From: JACCZR01 sp035296565
Lineage (GTDB): Bacteria > Actinomycetota > Thermoleophilia > Solirubrobacterales > Thermoleophilaceae
Assembly (NCBI GenBank): GCA_035296565.1
Contig: DATHAQ010000021.1
Span: 1-64,000, forward strand
Direction of reading: 5' to 3'
Length of the DNA: 64,000 nucleotides
Notes under the pieces: generated by a model
The model's input: only the letters and a program-made list of their open reading frames with translations
Told to the model about the DNA's origin: nothing
The model's database searches: none
Shown: piece after piece, positions 32,811-41,362 of the stretch
How the letters are laid out: each line of letters starts with the position of its first letter
Position numbering within the stretch: the first letter of the stretch is position 1
Translations under genes and position numbers: made by a program

Positions 32811-34794
32811 GGGCCTCCGAGCGCGCCGGCTCGGCGCGTAGGACGAACGCGAAGGCCTCGACCACCGCGGAGTCGAACTGTGTGCCGGCGCAGCGGCGCA
32901 GCTCGGCGAGGGCCTCCTCGCGGCTGACCGCCTGGCGGTAGGGCCGCGGCACGGTCATCGCCTCGAAGGCGTCGCAGACCGCGACGACCCGGGCGCCGAG
33001 CGGGATCTCCTCGCCCTTCAGGCCGTCGGGATACCCCTCGCCGTCCATGTGCTCATGGCTGGAGCGCACCAGCCGCGCTACGGGGGCGAGCGCCGGAGCG
33101 GCGCTCAGGATGCGCTCGCCGACCAGCGTGTGGCGGCGCATGAACTCCCACTCCTCGTCGTCGAGCGGACCGGTCTTCTCGAGGATCGCGTCGGGCACGG
33201 CCACCTTGCCGAGGTCGTGCAGCTCGGCCGCGCGGTGGACCTCGTCGCGGTCCTCGGCCGTCATGTTCAGCCGGGAGGCGACCTTGGAGGCCAGGGCGGC
33301 CACCACGTTGCCGTGGGCCTCCAGCCGGGGGTCGCGCTCGGACAGGGCGGCCACCAGCGCCCGGCAGGTCTGGCTGGGGGCGGACGGGCGCGACTGGCCC
33401 TTCTGCTGGTACATGCGCGTGTCGGCTTGGCGCAGCGCCGCGGTGGCGTCACGCACATCCGCCGGGATGAGCACCGAGCCGTGGGCGGCGTCGACCGAGA
33501 AGCCGTCGCCGCGTTCGGTGAGGGCGGCCACGCCGGCCCTCAGGGTCGCGTCGTTGCGGGTCGGGTCCACTCGGGCCAGGACGCAGAACTCGTCGCCCCC
33601 CAGGCGATAGGCCCGCCCCACGGGCGCCACGGCGCGCTCGAGCCGCTTGCCCAGGCGGACGAGCAGCTGGTCGCCGGCGGGGTGGCCGAAGACGTCGTTG
33701 TAGCCCTTGAAGCCGTTCAGGTCGAAGAAGGCGAGCATCCACGGCGAGTCCTGCTCGGCGATCTCCACCGTCCTCACGAGGTCGCTCATGAGCCGCCGCC
33801 AGTTGCCGAGGCCGGTGAGGGCGTCCGAGAGGGCGTCACGGCGCGACTTGGCCACCAGGCGGCGGTTGTCCTGCGCGGCGACCGCCATCCGGGCGGTCAC
33901 CGCGAGCAGAGCCGCGGCAGCCAGCGCCTGCCCGGTGATCCCCAGGTGGGCCGCGGAGGCGAGCACCGACGTCGCGACGGCCACCAGCGCGCACAAGACG
34001 GGCGCGTCGGTGACACGGCGGTCGACGCGCCTGGCCCCGCGCGGCTCGGGACGCTGCCACGCGGCCAGGCCCACGATGAGAGCGGCGGTGGGCCACAACA
34101 GGTCGAGGGCGGCGCCCTCCTTGTAGGTGCCCTCGGCCGACTGGAGCAGGTAGCTGACGTCGGCGACCGCCATCAGTCCCAGGCCGGCGGCGAGCATGAG
34201 CCAGGCGTTCCCGGGCCGCCAGCCGCTGAGCGCGGTCATGCCCACCACGAGGGCCAGGAGGGCCACATCGCAGAGGGGATAGGCGAGGTTGGTGGCCACG
34301 GCCAGCCCGCTGCCGTCCAGCGAGCCTAGGATGGGGCCGAAGGCGACGGCCGTGGCCAGGGCGGCGACGGTCAGAGCGGCGATCAGGGCGTCCAGCGCGA
34401 GGCGCGAGCCAAAGTGGCCGAGCCGCGCGCGGGCGAGCCACACCAGGGCCACGAAGGAGGCGGGGTAGAGCGCCAGGTAGAGGATGTCCGCAGGGGAGGG
34501 GACCGGCACCTGGTCGAGGCCGGTCAGAAACAGCGACCAGTAGACCTCGCCCGCGGTCCAGAGCGCGATGCCCGCGCCCAGAAGGGCCCAGGCCCGGCGC
34601 TCCTCGCGTACCAGGGCGCTGCGCAGCAGGCACGCCGCCGCCGCCGAACCCATCAGGCCGTTGTAGAGCCAGCCGTCCCACAGCGGGCCCTCTCCGACGC
34701 CCAGCAGGGCATGGACGGCGAAGGCCAGCCAGGCCGCCCCCACCAGGGCGGCGAATGCGCGCAGAACGCTGCGGTACCTCGTGTTTGCGACCAC
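32797..34794 (-). CDS. Membrane GGDEF and HD-GYP-type signalling protein
   Basis: This 665-residue protein has eight or nine membrane spans (residues 1-320). A GGDEF diguanylate cyclase domain follows (about 335-480), with the intact signature RLGGDEFCVLARV. An HD-GYP-like phosphodiesterase domain comes next (about 490-650), with AELHDLGKVAVPDAIL, RRHTLVGERIL, HEHMDGEGYPDGLKGEEIP and VCDAFEAMT. Both c-di-GMP synthesis and breakdown sites look competent. The GTG start follows an AAGGAAG site. A c-di-GMP-binding RsiG-like gene lies about 2.5 kb away. Confidence 0.9.
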   Translation of the reverse strand: MVANTRYRSVLRAFAALVGAAWLAFAVHALLGVGEGPLWDGWLYNGLMGSAAAACLLRSALVREERRAWALLGAGIALWTAGEVYWSLFLTGLDQVPVPSPADILYLALYPASFVALVWLARARLGHFGSRLALDALIAALTVAALATAVAFGPILGSLDGSGLAVATNLAYPLCDVALLALVVGMTALSGWRPGNAWLMLAAGLGLMAVADVSYLLQSAEGTYKEGAALDLLWPTAALIVGLAAWQRPEPRGARRVDRRVTDAPVLCALVAVATSVLASAAHLGITGQALAAAALLAVTARMAVAAQDNRRLVAKSRRDALSDALTGLGNWRRLMSDLVRTVEIAEQDSPWMLAFFDLNGFKGYNDVFGHPAGDQLLVRLGKRLERAVAPVGRAYRLGGDEFCVLARVDPTRNDATLRAGVAALTERGDGFSVDAAHGSVLIPADVRDATAALRQADTRMYQQKGQSRPSAPSQTCRALVAALSERDPRLEAHGNVVAALASKVASRLNMTAEDRDEVHRAAELHDLGKVAVPDAILEKTGPLDDEEWEFMRRHTLVGERILSAAPALAPVARLVRSSHEHMDGEGYPDGLKGEEIPLGARVVAVCDAFEAMTVPRPYRQAVSREEALAELRRCAGTQFDSAVVEAFAFVLRAEPARSEAPTPA

Positions 34795-34864
34795 GTGTTC
34801 TTCCTTTTCGGCGCCAGGGCCCGTCCCCTTGACCCGAAAGGCATGCGCGCAGTGACCCGGAACC

Positions 34865-34870
34865 TAGACT
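34865..34870 (+). promoter_or_regulatory. -10 box (TAGACT) for proS
   Basis: TAGACT ends nine bases before the proS GTG; the predicted leader is zero to three bases. There is no ribosome-binding site. Confidence 0.5.
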
Positions 34871-34879
34871 CGGACCAGA

Positions 34880-36577
34880 GTGACGCGCCTCAGCGAGTAC
34901 TTCCTGCCCACCACCAAGGACCCGCCGGCCGACGCTGAGGCAGTTTCCCACCGGCTGCTGGTGCGGGCCGGGATGGCGCGCCAGCTAGGGGCCGGGATGT
35001 GGTCCTGGCTGCCGGCGGGCTGGCGGGCCCACCGCAAGGCCGAGCAGATCGTCCGCGAGGAGATGGACGCCATCGGCGCGCTCGAGATGCTGATGCCGGT
35101 GCTCCAGCCGGCCGAGATCTGGCGCACCTCAGGCCGCTACGACATCGAGGAGCTGTTCAAGCTCCAGGACCGCAAGGGCGCCGAGCTGGCGCTGGCCATG
35201 ACCCACGAGGAGGCCCTGACCTTCCACATGGCCCGAGAGGTGCGCTCCTACCGCGACCTGCCCAAGCTGCTCTACCACTTCCAGACCAAGGAGCGAGACG
35301 AGCCTCGGCCGCGCGCCGGCGTGCTGCGCACACGCGAGTTCGTGATGAAGGACGCCTACTCGTTCGACCGCGACCGCGAGGGGCTCGACCACTCATACGA
35401 CCGCTACGCCGGCGCGTATGACCGCATCTTCGACCGCGCCGGCCTGGAGTGGTACCGGGTCGAGTCCGACGTGGGGATGATGGGCGGGTTCGGCGCGCAC
35501 GAGTACATGGCGCCCTGCCCGGCGGGCGAGAACGACGTGGCGCTCTCGGACGCCGGTTACGCCGCGAACGTGGAGGTGGCGAGCGCCACCCCCGTCCCGC
35601 CTGAGGCCCTGCCCGAGCCCTTGGACGCCCCGGAGGAGGTGGACACCCCGGGCGCGACCAGCATCGAGGCCGTGACACGCCTGCTGAGCGTGCCCGCCAC
35701 CGGCCTGATCAAGGCCATGCCCATGATCGCCGACGGGCGCGGGCCGCTGCTGGTCCTGCTGCGCGGCGACCACCGGCTGAACCCGATCAAACTCGCCAAC
35801 TCGCTCGGCGCCGAGGCCCGCCCCGCCCACGAGGAGGAGGTCCGCGACCAGTTCGGCACGGTGGGCGGGTACATCGGTCCGGTCGGCGCCCGGGTCGAGG
35901 TCATCGCCGACGAGGCACTGCGCGGCCTGAGTGGGCTGGTGGCCGGCGCCAACCGGCCCGACACGCACGTGCGGGGCGTCGAGCCCGGCCGCGACTTCGA
36001 CCCCACCTGGGCCGATGTGCGCACCGTGGAGGCGGGGGACACCTGTCCGGGGGGAGCGGTCATCCGCATCGAGCCCGCCATCGAGGTGGGCAACATCTTC
36101 AAGCTCGGCACCCGCTTCTCCGAGCCCCTCGGGGCCCGCTACCTGGACGAGACCGGCTCCGAGCACCCCATCTGGATGGGGTCCTACGGGATCGGCCCGG
36201 CTCGCGTCGTCGCGGCGGCGATCGAGCAGCACGCCGACGAGCAGGGCATCTCCTGGCCGCGCTCGCTGGCGCCCTTCGACGCCGAGCTGGTGACCCTCAG
36301 CCGCGAGGGCGAACCCGCTCGCGAGGTGGCCGACCGCCTCTATGGCGAGCTCGCCGAAGCGGGGCTCGACGTGATCTACGACGACCGCGAGGCGGGCGCG
36401 GGCGAGAAGTTCGCCGACGCCGAGCTGCTGGGCTGCCCTCTGCGCCTGACCGTTGGCAAGCGGGGGATCGAGTCCGGCGAGGTCGAGGCCCAGGTCAGGC
36501 GCGGGCAGGAGAAGCGCAGCTTGCCCCTTGATGGCGCGGCCAAGGCCGCAGTGGACCTATGGCAGACGCTCCCGTAG
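34880..36577 (+). CDS. proS: Prolyl-tRNA synthetase
   Basis: This class II synthetase charges tRNA-Pro. The 565-residue bacterial-type enzyme has motif 1 (GAGMWSWLPAGWR), motif 2 (TKERDEPRPRAGVLRTREFVMKDAYSFD) and motif 3 (HPIWMGSYGIGPARVVAA). A YbaK-like editing insertion lies at about residues 230-370, and an anticodon-binding end (LDVIYDDREAGAGEKFADAELLGCPLRL) follows. A free-standing YbaK homologue is also present at 45683. Its end overlaps the next gene by 19 bases. Confidence 0.96.
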   Translation: MTRLSEYFLPTTKDPPADAEAVSHRLLVRAGMARQLGAGMWSWLPAGWRAHRKAEQIVREEMDAIGALEMLMPVLQPAEIWRTSGRYDIEELFKLQDRKGAELALAMTHEEALTFHMAREVRSYRDLPKLLYHFQTKERDEPRPRAGVLRTREFVMKDAYSFDRDREGLDHSYDRYAGAYDRIFDRAGLEWYRVESDVGMMGGFGAHEYMAPCPAGENDVALSDAGYAANVEVASATPVPPEALPEPLDAPEEVDTPGATSIEAVTRLLSVPATGLIKAMPMIADGRGPLLVLLRGDHRLNPIKLANSLGAEARPAHEEEVRDQFGTVGGYIGPVGARVEVIADEALRGLSGLVAGANRPDTHVRGVEPGRDFDPTWADVRTVEAGDTCPGGAVIRIEPAIEVGNIFKLGTRFSEPLGARYLDETGSEHPIWMGSYGIGPARVVAAAIEQHADEQGISWPRSLAPFDAELVTLSREGEPAREVADRLYGELAEAGLDVIYDDREAGAGEKFADAELLGCPLRLTVGKRGIESGEVEAQVRRGQEKRSLPLDGAAKAAVDLWQTLP

Positions 36578-37260
36578 AGAAGACCCGCGGCGAGGCCGCG
36601 CGCGAGCGCGTGGAGGCCGTCCGTGAGAAGACCGAGGAAGTGCGGGAGCGCACTCGCAGGCGCCTGCTGGGCCTGGACCGCTCGGGTCCGCCGCCGCCCG
36701 AAACCCTGCGGCAGATGCCGCTGCGGCCGTTCACGCTCCCGAACGCCATTGGGGCGGTGCGCTTGGCGCTGATCCCTGTGTTCCTCGTGATCGCCTTCTC
36801 GGGCCATGGCCGGAACACCGCAGCCGCGCTGCTGTTCGCCTTCATCTCGGCGACGGACTACCTGGACGGGCTCACGGCACGGCTCACCGGCCAGTACAGC
36901 CGCCTCGGCGCCCTCATGGACCCGCTCACCGACCGGCTGCTCGTGGTCTCCGGGGTCGTGGTCGACTTCCACTTCGAGCTTCTGCCCCGCTGGGCCCTCA
37001 TCGTGCTAGCCGCCCGCGAGGTCCTGATGCTCGTGCTGACCCAGATCTCCCTGAAGATGGGGGTGGACATCAAGGTGAACATGCTCGGCCGGTGGGCGGT
37101 GTGGCCCACTATGACCGCTCTCGGCCTGGCCATCCTGATTGATTCCTGGGTGCCCGAGGCCCTGCTCTACCTGGGCTTGGCCATGACGCTCGGAGCCACC
37201 TACCTGTACCTGCAAGACGGCATGCGCCATTTCCGGCACGGACCCTCAAGCTCGACTTGA
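36559..37260 (+). CDS. CDP-alcohol phosphatidyltransferase family protein
   Basis: This 233-residue membrane enzyme has the family motif DYLDGLTARLTGQYSRLGALMDPLTDR (DxxDGxxAR-x8-GxxxDxxxD), complete. It joins CDP-diacylglycerol to an alcohol such as glycerol-3-phosphate, inositol or cardiolipin precursors. PgsA is the most likely by length, but the acceptor is not certain. A charged, helical N-terminal extension of about 50 residues precedes five or six spans. It overlaps proS by 19 bases. Confidence 0.88.
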   Translation: MADAPVEKTRGEAARERVEAVREKTEEVRERTRRRLLGLDRSGPPPPETLRQMPLRPFTLPNAIGAVRLALIPVFLVIAFSGHGRNTAAALLFAFISATDYLDGLTARLTGQYSRLGALMDPLTDRLLVVSGVVVDFHFELLPRWALIVLAAREVLMLVLTQISLKMGVDIKVNMLGRWAVWPTMTALGLAILIDSWVPEALLYLGLAMTLGATYLYLQDGMRHFRHGPSSST

Positions 37261-37270
37261 TCCCTACCTG

Positions 37271-37276
37271 TAAACT
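37271..37276 (+). promoter_or_regulatory. Candidate -10 box (TAAACT) for the 37313 gene
   Basis: TAAACT lies 36 bases before the ATG. A GAAAGGA stretch between may be the ribosome-binding site. This unit therefore appears to have a normal short leader. Confidence 0.4.
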
Positions 37277-37312
37277 CGCTCGGCCTCCGCACGAAAGGAC
37301 CCGACCCGCCTC

Positions 37313-37570
37313 ATGGACACCTTCCCCGATTTAGGCGCCCTATCCAACGAGGAGCTGAAGGACCTCATCCAGCAGCTCACCGAGGAAGAGCAGGAGGTTT
37401 CCTACCAGCGCAGGATCCTGCACGGAAAGATCGACATCCTGCGCGCGGAGTTGGTCAACCGGCTGCGCAAGAAGCACGAGGAGGGCGAGGCCGTCATCTC
37501 CGGCGACGACGTCCAGCAGCTGAGCGACATCCTCTCCGGCAAAGCCATCCCGCTGGGCGACGGCGAGTAA
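37313..37570 (+). CDS. RsiG-like small coiled-coil protein (c-di-GMP-responsive anti-sigma family)
   Basis: This 85-residue, highly helical protein reads LSNEELKDLIQQLTEEEQEVSYQR then RILHGKIDILRAEL. It contains E(x3)S(x2)R(x3)H(x3)D. The c-di-GMP-binding motif of RsiG, the anti-sigma factor of WhiG, is E(x3)S(x2)R(x3)Q(x3)D. His replaces Gln here. One motif copy suggests a homodimer like that of Rubrobacter. The target sigma is not in the window. It precedes the FHA/MerR genes, with nine bases to the FHA gene. Confidence 0.75.
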   Translation: MDTFPDLGALSNEELKDLIQQLTEEEQEVSYQRRILHGKIDILRAELVNRLRKKHEEGEAVISGDDVQQLSDILSGKAIPLGDGE

Positions 37571-37579
37571 GGGCGCGCG

Positions 37580-38044
37580 GTGCACTGCCCCGAGTGCGGA
37601 TTCGTCAACGCCGAGGGGGCTAACTACTGCTCGAAATGCGGCGCCTTCCTGGGCGACTCCAAGCCATCGGGCGGCGGCGACACCACCGAGACCTACCAGG
37701 TCGACGAGAGCGGTGAGCTCAAGCCGGTCGACCTCGAAGAGGTCGCGGGCGAGGGCGCGACGCTGGTCATCCGGGCCGGCGGGGGGCGCTCGGGTGAGCT
37801 GTTCAACGTGTCGGGCGACCGCATGACGATCGGCCGCAGCCCCGACGCCGAGGTGTTCCTCGACGACGTCACGGTCTCGCGCAACCACGCCTTGCTGGTG
37901 CGCCGCCGCGACGGGCTCTACATCGACGACCTGGGCTCGCTCAACGGGACCTACGTGAACCGGCGCCGGATCGAGTCCCACCGGCTGGCCAACGGCGACG
38001 AGCTGCAGGTGGGCAAGTACAAGCTCACGTACCTCGAGCGGTGA
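37580..38044 (+). CDS. Zinc-ribbon FHA-domain protein, GarA-like
   Basis: This 154-residue protein has an N-terminal zinc ribbon with two CxxC pairs (HCPECG and YCSKCG), a linker with DTTETYQVDE, and a C-terminal FHA domain (MTIGRSPDAEVFLDDVTVSRNHALL, LGSLNGTYVNRRRIE). GarA of mycobacteria also has a Thr-Thr phosphorylation motif before its FHA domain. After phosphorylation by Ser/Thr kinases it controls 2-oxoglutarate enzymes. The neighbouring MerR gene matches the garA-Rv1828 order. The zinc ribbon is additional. It overlaps MerR by four bases. Confidence 0.88.
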   Translation: MHCPECGFVNAEGANYCSKCGAFLGDSKPSGGGDTTETYQVDESGELKPVDLEEVAGEGATLVIRAGGGRSGELFNVSGDRMTIGRSPDAEVFLDDVTVSRNHALLVRRRDGLYIDDLGSLNGTYVNRRRIESHRLANGDELQVGKYKLTYLER

Positions 38045-38766
38045 GCACGGACATCCCCGTACGCCCCACCAAGGCGCTGACCATCGGTGCTGTGGTCAAG
38101 CAGCTCGAGCGGGAGTTCCCCGACATCTCGATCTCCAAGGTCCGCTACCTCGAAGACCAGAAGCTGCTCGCGCCCCGCCGCACCCAGGGCGGCTACCGCC
38201 TCTACGCGCCGGCCGACGTGGCCCGCCTACGCACCATCCTGCGCCTGCAGCGGGACGAGTTCCTGCCGCTGCGGGTCATTCGCCAAGAGCTGGCCGCCGG
38301 CCGTGCCGACCAGGAGATCGCCAAGTCCAGTCCCAAGGCCAGCGATCAGCGCGGAGCGCTGCGCCGCGCCAGCGTGGAGGGCGGGCAGGAGGCCCTGTAC
38401 CGCCTGGACGACGTACTCGAGGAGACCGGCGCCGAACGCGGGCTGGTCAAGGAGCTCGAGGAGTACGGCGTGATCAAGGGCGAGAAGCACAACGGCGAGA
38501 CGCTCTACGACGACACCGACCGCGAGATCGTGCGCGCCACCCAGGAGCTCAAGCGCTTCGGTGTCGGCGGGCGCAACCTGCGGGTGTTCCGGACCTCGGC
38601 CGACCGCGAGGCCGCCCTGTTGGAGCAGATCCTGGCCCCGGCGCTGCGCTCGCGGAACCCCGAGCGGCGGCGGGAGGCGGTGGAGGCGCTCGAGAACCTG
38701 GCCGCCATCGCCTCCAACCTCAAGCACCTGCTGCTCATACGGGACCTCCGCAAGCTCACGAGGTGA
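38041..38766 (+). CDS. MerR-family transcriptional regulator
   Basis: This 241-residue protein has an N-terminal winged-helix MerR domain (TIGAVVKQLEREFPDISISKVRYLEDQKLLAPRRTQGGYRLY). A long coiled-coil and helical C-terminal part follows, with no cysteine pattern for metal sensing. It matches the Rv1828-type regulator paired with garA. A second HTH-like stretch (ELEEYGVIKGEKHNGETLYDDTDREIV) may bind a peptide or FHA partner. Overlaps the FHA gene and apt by four bases each. Confidence 0.88.
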   Translation: MSTDIPVRPTKALTIGAVVKQLEREFPDISISKVRYLEDQKLLAPRRTQGGYRLYAPADVARLRTILRLQRDEFLPLRVIRQELAAGRADQEIAKSSPKASDQRGALRRASVEGGQEALYRLDDVLEETGAERGLVKELEEYGVIKGEKHNGETLYDDTDREIVRATQELKRFGVGGRNLRVFRTSADREAALLEQILAPALRSRNPERRREAVEALENLAAIASNLKHLLLIRDLRKLTR

Positions 38767-39296
38767 GCACTGCGCCGGACCTCCGGTCCCGTATCCAGGA
38801 CGTTCCCGACTTCCCGCGCCCGGGGATCGTCTTCAAGGACATCACGCCGCTGCTGCTCGATGCCCGCGCCCTGGAGTCCGCCGTCGCTCGGCTGGCCGAT
38901 TACGCGCGCTCGCGCGAGGTCGAGTACGTGGTGTCCGCCGAGGCTCGCGGGTACGTCCTCGGCGGAGCGCTCGCCGTGGCGGCAGGGGCGGGATTCGTCC
39001 TGGCCCGCAAGCCGGGCAAGCTGCCGCGTGAGGTGTCCTCCGAGCAGTACGAGCTGGAGTACGGCGTCGACGCCCTGGAGGTCCACAGCGACGCGATGCG
39101 AGGCGGGGCGCGGGTGCTCGTCCACGACGACCTGCTGGCCACGGGGGGCACCGCCGCGGCCCTGTGTGGGCTCGTCGAGCAGGCCGGCGGCGACGTCGTG
39201 GGCTGCGCCTTCCTTATCGAGCTGGAGTTCCTCGAGGGCCGCGAGCGCCTCGCCGGTCGCGACGTGCACAGCCTGATCGCGTACGGGAGCGAATAG
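38763..39296 (+). CDS. apt: Adenine phosphoribosyltransferase
   Basis: APT salvages adenine to AMP with PRPP. The 177-residue protein begins DLRSRIQDVPDFPRPGIVFKDITPLL, has EARGYVLGGALAVAAGAGFVLARKPGKLP, and the PRPP loop RVLVHDDLLATGGTAAAL. All family hallmarks are present. GTG start inside the MerR stop; the stop is immediately followed by the SRPBCC gene. Confidence 0.93.
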   Translation: MSTAPDLRSRIQDVPDFPRPGIVFKDITPLLLDARALESAVARLADYARSREVEYVVSAEARGYVLGGALAVAAGAGFVLARKPGKLPREVSSEQYELEYGVDALEVHSDAMRGGARVLVHDDLLATGGTAAALCGLVEQAGGDVVGCAFLIELEFLEGRERLAGRDVHSLIAYGSE

Positions 39297-39737
39297 GTGC
39301 CGACCGTCCGCCGAGAGCGGGCACTGAGCGCCCCGCGGGAGAAGGTGTGGGCGGTGGCCCGCGACCCCGAGCGCCTGCCGCAGTGGTGGCCCTCGGTCAC
39401 GCGCGTGGAGGAGGCCGGCGAGGAGGCTTGGACGACGGTGATGACGACCCCGCGCGGCAAGACCCTGCGCGCCGACTACACGGTGCTCGAGTCGGTAGAG
39501 CCCGAGCGGCTGGTGTGGCGCCACGAGCTCGAGGAGTCGCCTTTCGAGCGCATCATGACCGACTCGCGCTACCAGTTGGTGCTGGAGCCCGCGGGGGAGG
39601 GGACCAAGGTGCAGCTGGCCCACCGCACCCGCCTGCGCGGCTTCGCGCGCTTCGGGGTGATCCAGATCCGCCTCGCCACGCGGCGGACGCTCGACCGTGC
39701 GCTCGAGGGGCTCGGCGTCCTGGCGGAGGGCCGCTGA
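39297..39737 (+). CDS. SRPBCC/polyketide-cyclase-like ligand-binding protein
   Basis: This 146-residue single START-like helix-grip domain has LSAPREKVWAVARDPERLPQWWPSVTRVE at the start, YQLVLEPAGEGTKVQLAHRTRL in the middle and a long C-terminal helix. Such proteins bind or chaperone hydrophobic ligands. GTG start with no gap after apt. Its TGA overlaps the ATG of the flavoprotein gene (TGATG), so it is probably co-translated with it. Confidence 0.8.
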   Translation: MPTVRRERALSAPREKVWAVARDPERLPQWWPSVTRVEEAGEEAWTTVMTTPRGKTLRADYTVLESVEPERLVWRHELEESPFERIMTDSRYQLVLEPAGEGTKVQLAHRTRLRGFARFGVIQIRLATRRTLDRALEGLGVLAEGR

Positions 39738-41362
39738 TGCGCTGGTGGGGCTGGGGCGAGGACGGGCACGACCCCGAGCTGACGCCAGGTGCCGAGGCGC
39801 TGCTGCGCGAGGGGTTGGAGGCCGACCTGGGGACGCGGAGGGAGCGCCCGTCGCTGGAGGGGGCCGCGCTGGCCGCCCCCAGGCTGAGTGCCGCCGCCCA
39901 CGCCGCCCTGGTGGCGGCCTCGGGGCCAGCTGCCCTGCGCATAGACCTCGAGACGCGCGTCGGGCACGCCGCGGGGCGCGGCTACGCGGACCTCGTGCGC
40001 CTTCGCGCCGGGGACTTCTCCTGCGCGCCCGACGCCGTGCTCGTGCCCGACGGCCCAGACCAGATTCCGGCCGTGCTGGCCGCCTGCGCCGAGCACCGCG
40101 TGGCGGTGGTTCCCTTCGGCGGCGGCACGAGCGTGGTGGGCGGCGTCGAGCCGCTAAGCGGTCCCCACGACGCGGTCATCACGCTCGACCTCTCGAGCCT
40201 GGACGGGGTGGGCGAGGTCGACGAGGTGTCACTGACCGCCACGCTGGGGGCGGGCCTGTTCGGTCCGCGCGCAGAGGCCGAGCTGGGCGCCCGGAACCTC
40301 ACCCTGGGCCACTTTCCGCAGTCGTTCGAGTACTCGACGGTGGGCGGCTGGGTGGCCACGCGCTCGGCCGGCCAGGCCTCCACCGGCTACGGGCGCATCG
40401 ACGAGCTGGTGGAGGGTCTGCGCCTGTGCGCCCCCGCCGGCGAGCTCGTGCTCGGACCCACCCCGGCGAGCGCCGCCGGCCCTTCACTGCTCGAGCTGGC
40501 CGTGGGCTCGGAGGGCGCGCTCGGGGTCATCACCGAGGCGACGCTGCGCGTGCGGCCCGCCCCGGCGGAGCGCATCTACGACGGCTGGTCGTTCGCCTCC
40601 TTCGCCAACGGCTGCGAGGCCTTTCGGGCGCTCGAGCAGCGCGGCGCCTCGCCGGACGTGGCGCGGCTGTCCGACGAGGAGGAGACCCGGCTGTCGATGG
40701 CCCAGGCGGGGGAGGGGCGCACCCAGCGCCTCGGCCGGGCCTACCTGAAGGCCCGCGGCCACGAGCGGGGCTGTCTGGCGATAGCGGGCTACGAGGGCAG
40801 TTCGGACGACGTCTCGCAGCGCCAGAAGCGCACGGGTGCCCTGCTGCGCGCCGCCGGCGGGGTCTCGCTCGGCCTGCGACCGGGACGCTCCTGGGAGTCC
40901 GGGCGCTTCGCCGGCCCCTACCTTCGCGACGTGCTCATGGACCGCGGCATCATGGCCGAGACGCTGGAGACCGCGGGGTCCTGGAGCAACCTCGCGGGTT
41001 TGCGCGAGGCAGTCGAGACGGCGCTGCGCAGCACGCTCACCGAGCGCGGCACTCCGCCGCTTGTCATGTGCCACGTCTCGCACCTCTACCCCTCCGGGGC
41101 CTCGCTCTACTTCACCTTCCTGGCGCGCCAGGAGGAGGGCGCGGAGCTCGAGCAATGGAGCGCGGCCAAGACAGCGGCCAGCGAGGCGATCGTCGGGGCG
41201 GGAGGGACGATCACCCACCACCACGCGGTGGGCCGCGACCACCTGCCCTGGATGCGTGACGAGGTGGGCGACCTTGGCCTCGCGCTGCTGCGGGCCACCA
41301 AGAAGGCGCTCGACCCAGAGGGGATCATGAACCCCGGGAAGCTGGTCGCCGCGACGGACTAG
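39737..41362 (+). CDS. FAD-linked oxidase, alkylglycerone-phosphate-synthase-like
   Basis: This 541-residue VAO/PCMH-type flavoprotein has the FAD-binding half (AVLVPDGPDQIPAVLAACAEHRVAVVPFGGGTSVVGGVEPL). The C-terminal half includes ITHHHAVGRDHLPWM and ends with ALDPEGIMNPGKLV. N-terminal MRWWGWGEDG and the HHHxxGRDH motif are those of alkyl-DHAP synthase, which makes the ether bond of ether lipids. D-lactate/glycolate oxidase-like function is less likely. No acyl-DHAP partner gene is adjacent. Confidence 0.85.
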   Translation: MRWWGWGEDGHDPELTPGAEALLREGLEADLGTRRERPSLEGAALAAPRLSAAAHAALVAASGPAALRIDLETRVGHAAGRGYADLVRLRAGDFSCAPDAVLVPDGPDQIPAVLAACAEHRVAVVPFGGGTSVVGGVEPLSGPHDAVITLDLSSLDGVGEVDEVSLTATLGAGLFGPRAEAELGARNLTLGHFPQSFEYSTVGGWVATRSAGQASTGYGRIDELVEGLRLCAPAGELVLGPTPASAAGPSLLELAVGSEGALGVITEATLRVRPAPAERIYDGWSFASFANGCEAFRALEQRGASPDVARLSDEEETRLSMAQAGEGRTQRLGRAYLKARGHERGCLAIAGYEGSSDDVSQRQKRTGALLRAAGGVSLGLRPGRSWESGRFAGPYLRDVLMDRGIMAETLETAGSWSNLAGLREAVETALRSTLTERGTPPLVMCHVSHLYPSGASLYFTFLARQEEGAELEQWSAAKTAASEAIVGAGGTITHHHAVGRDHLPWMRDEVGDLGLALLRATKKALDPEGIMNPGKLVAATD

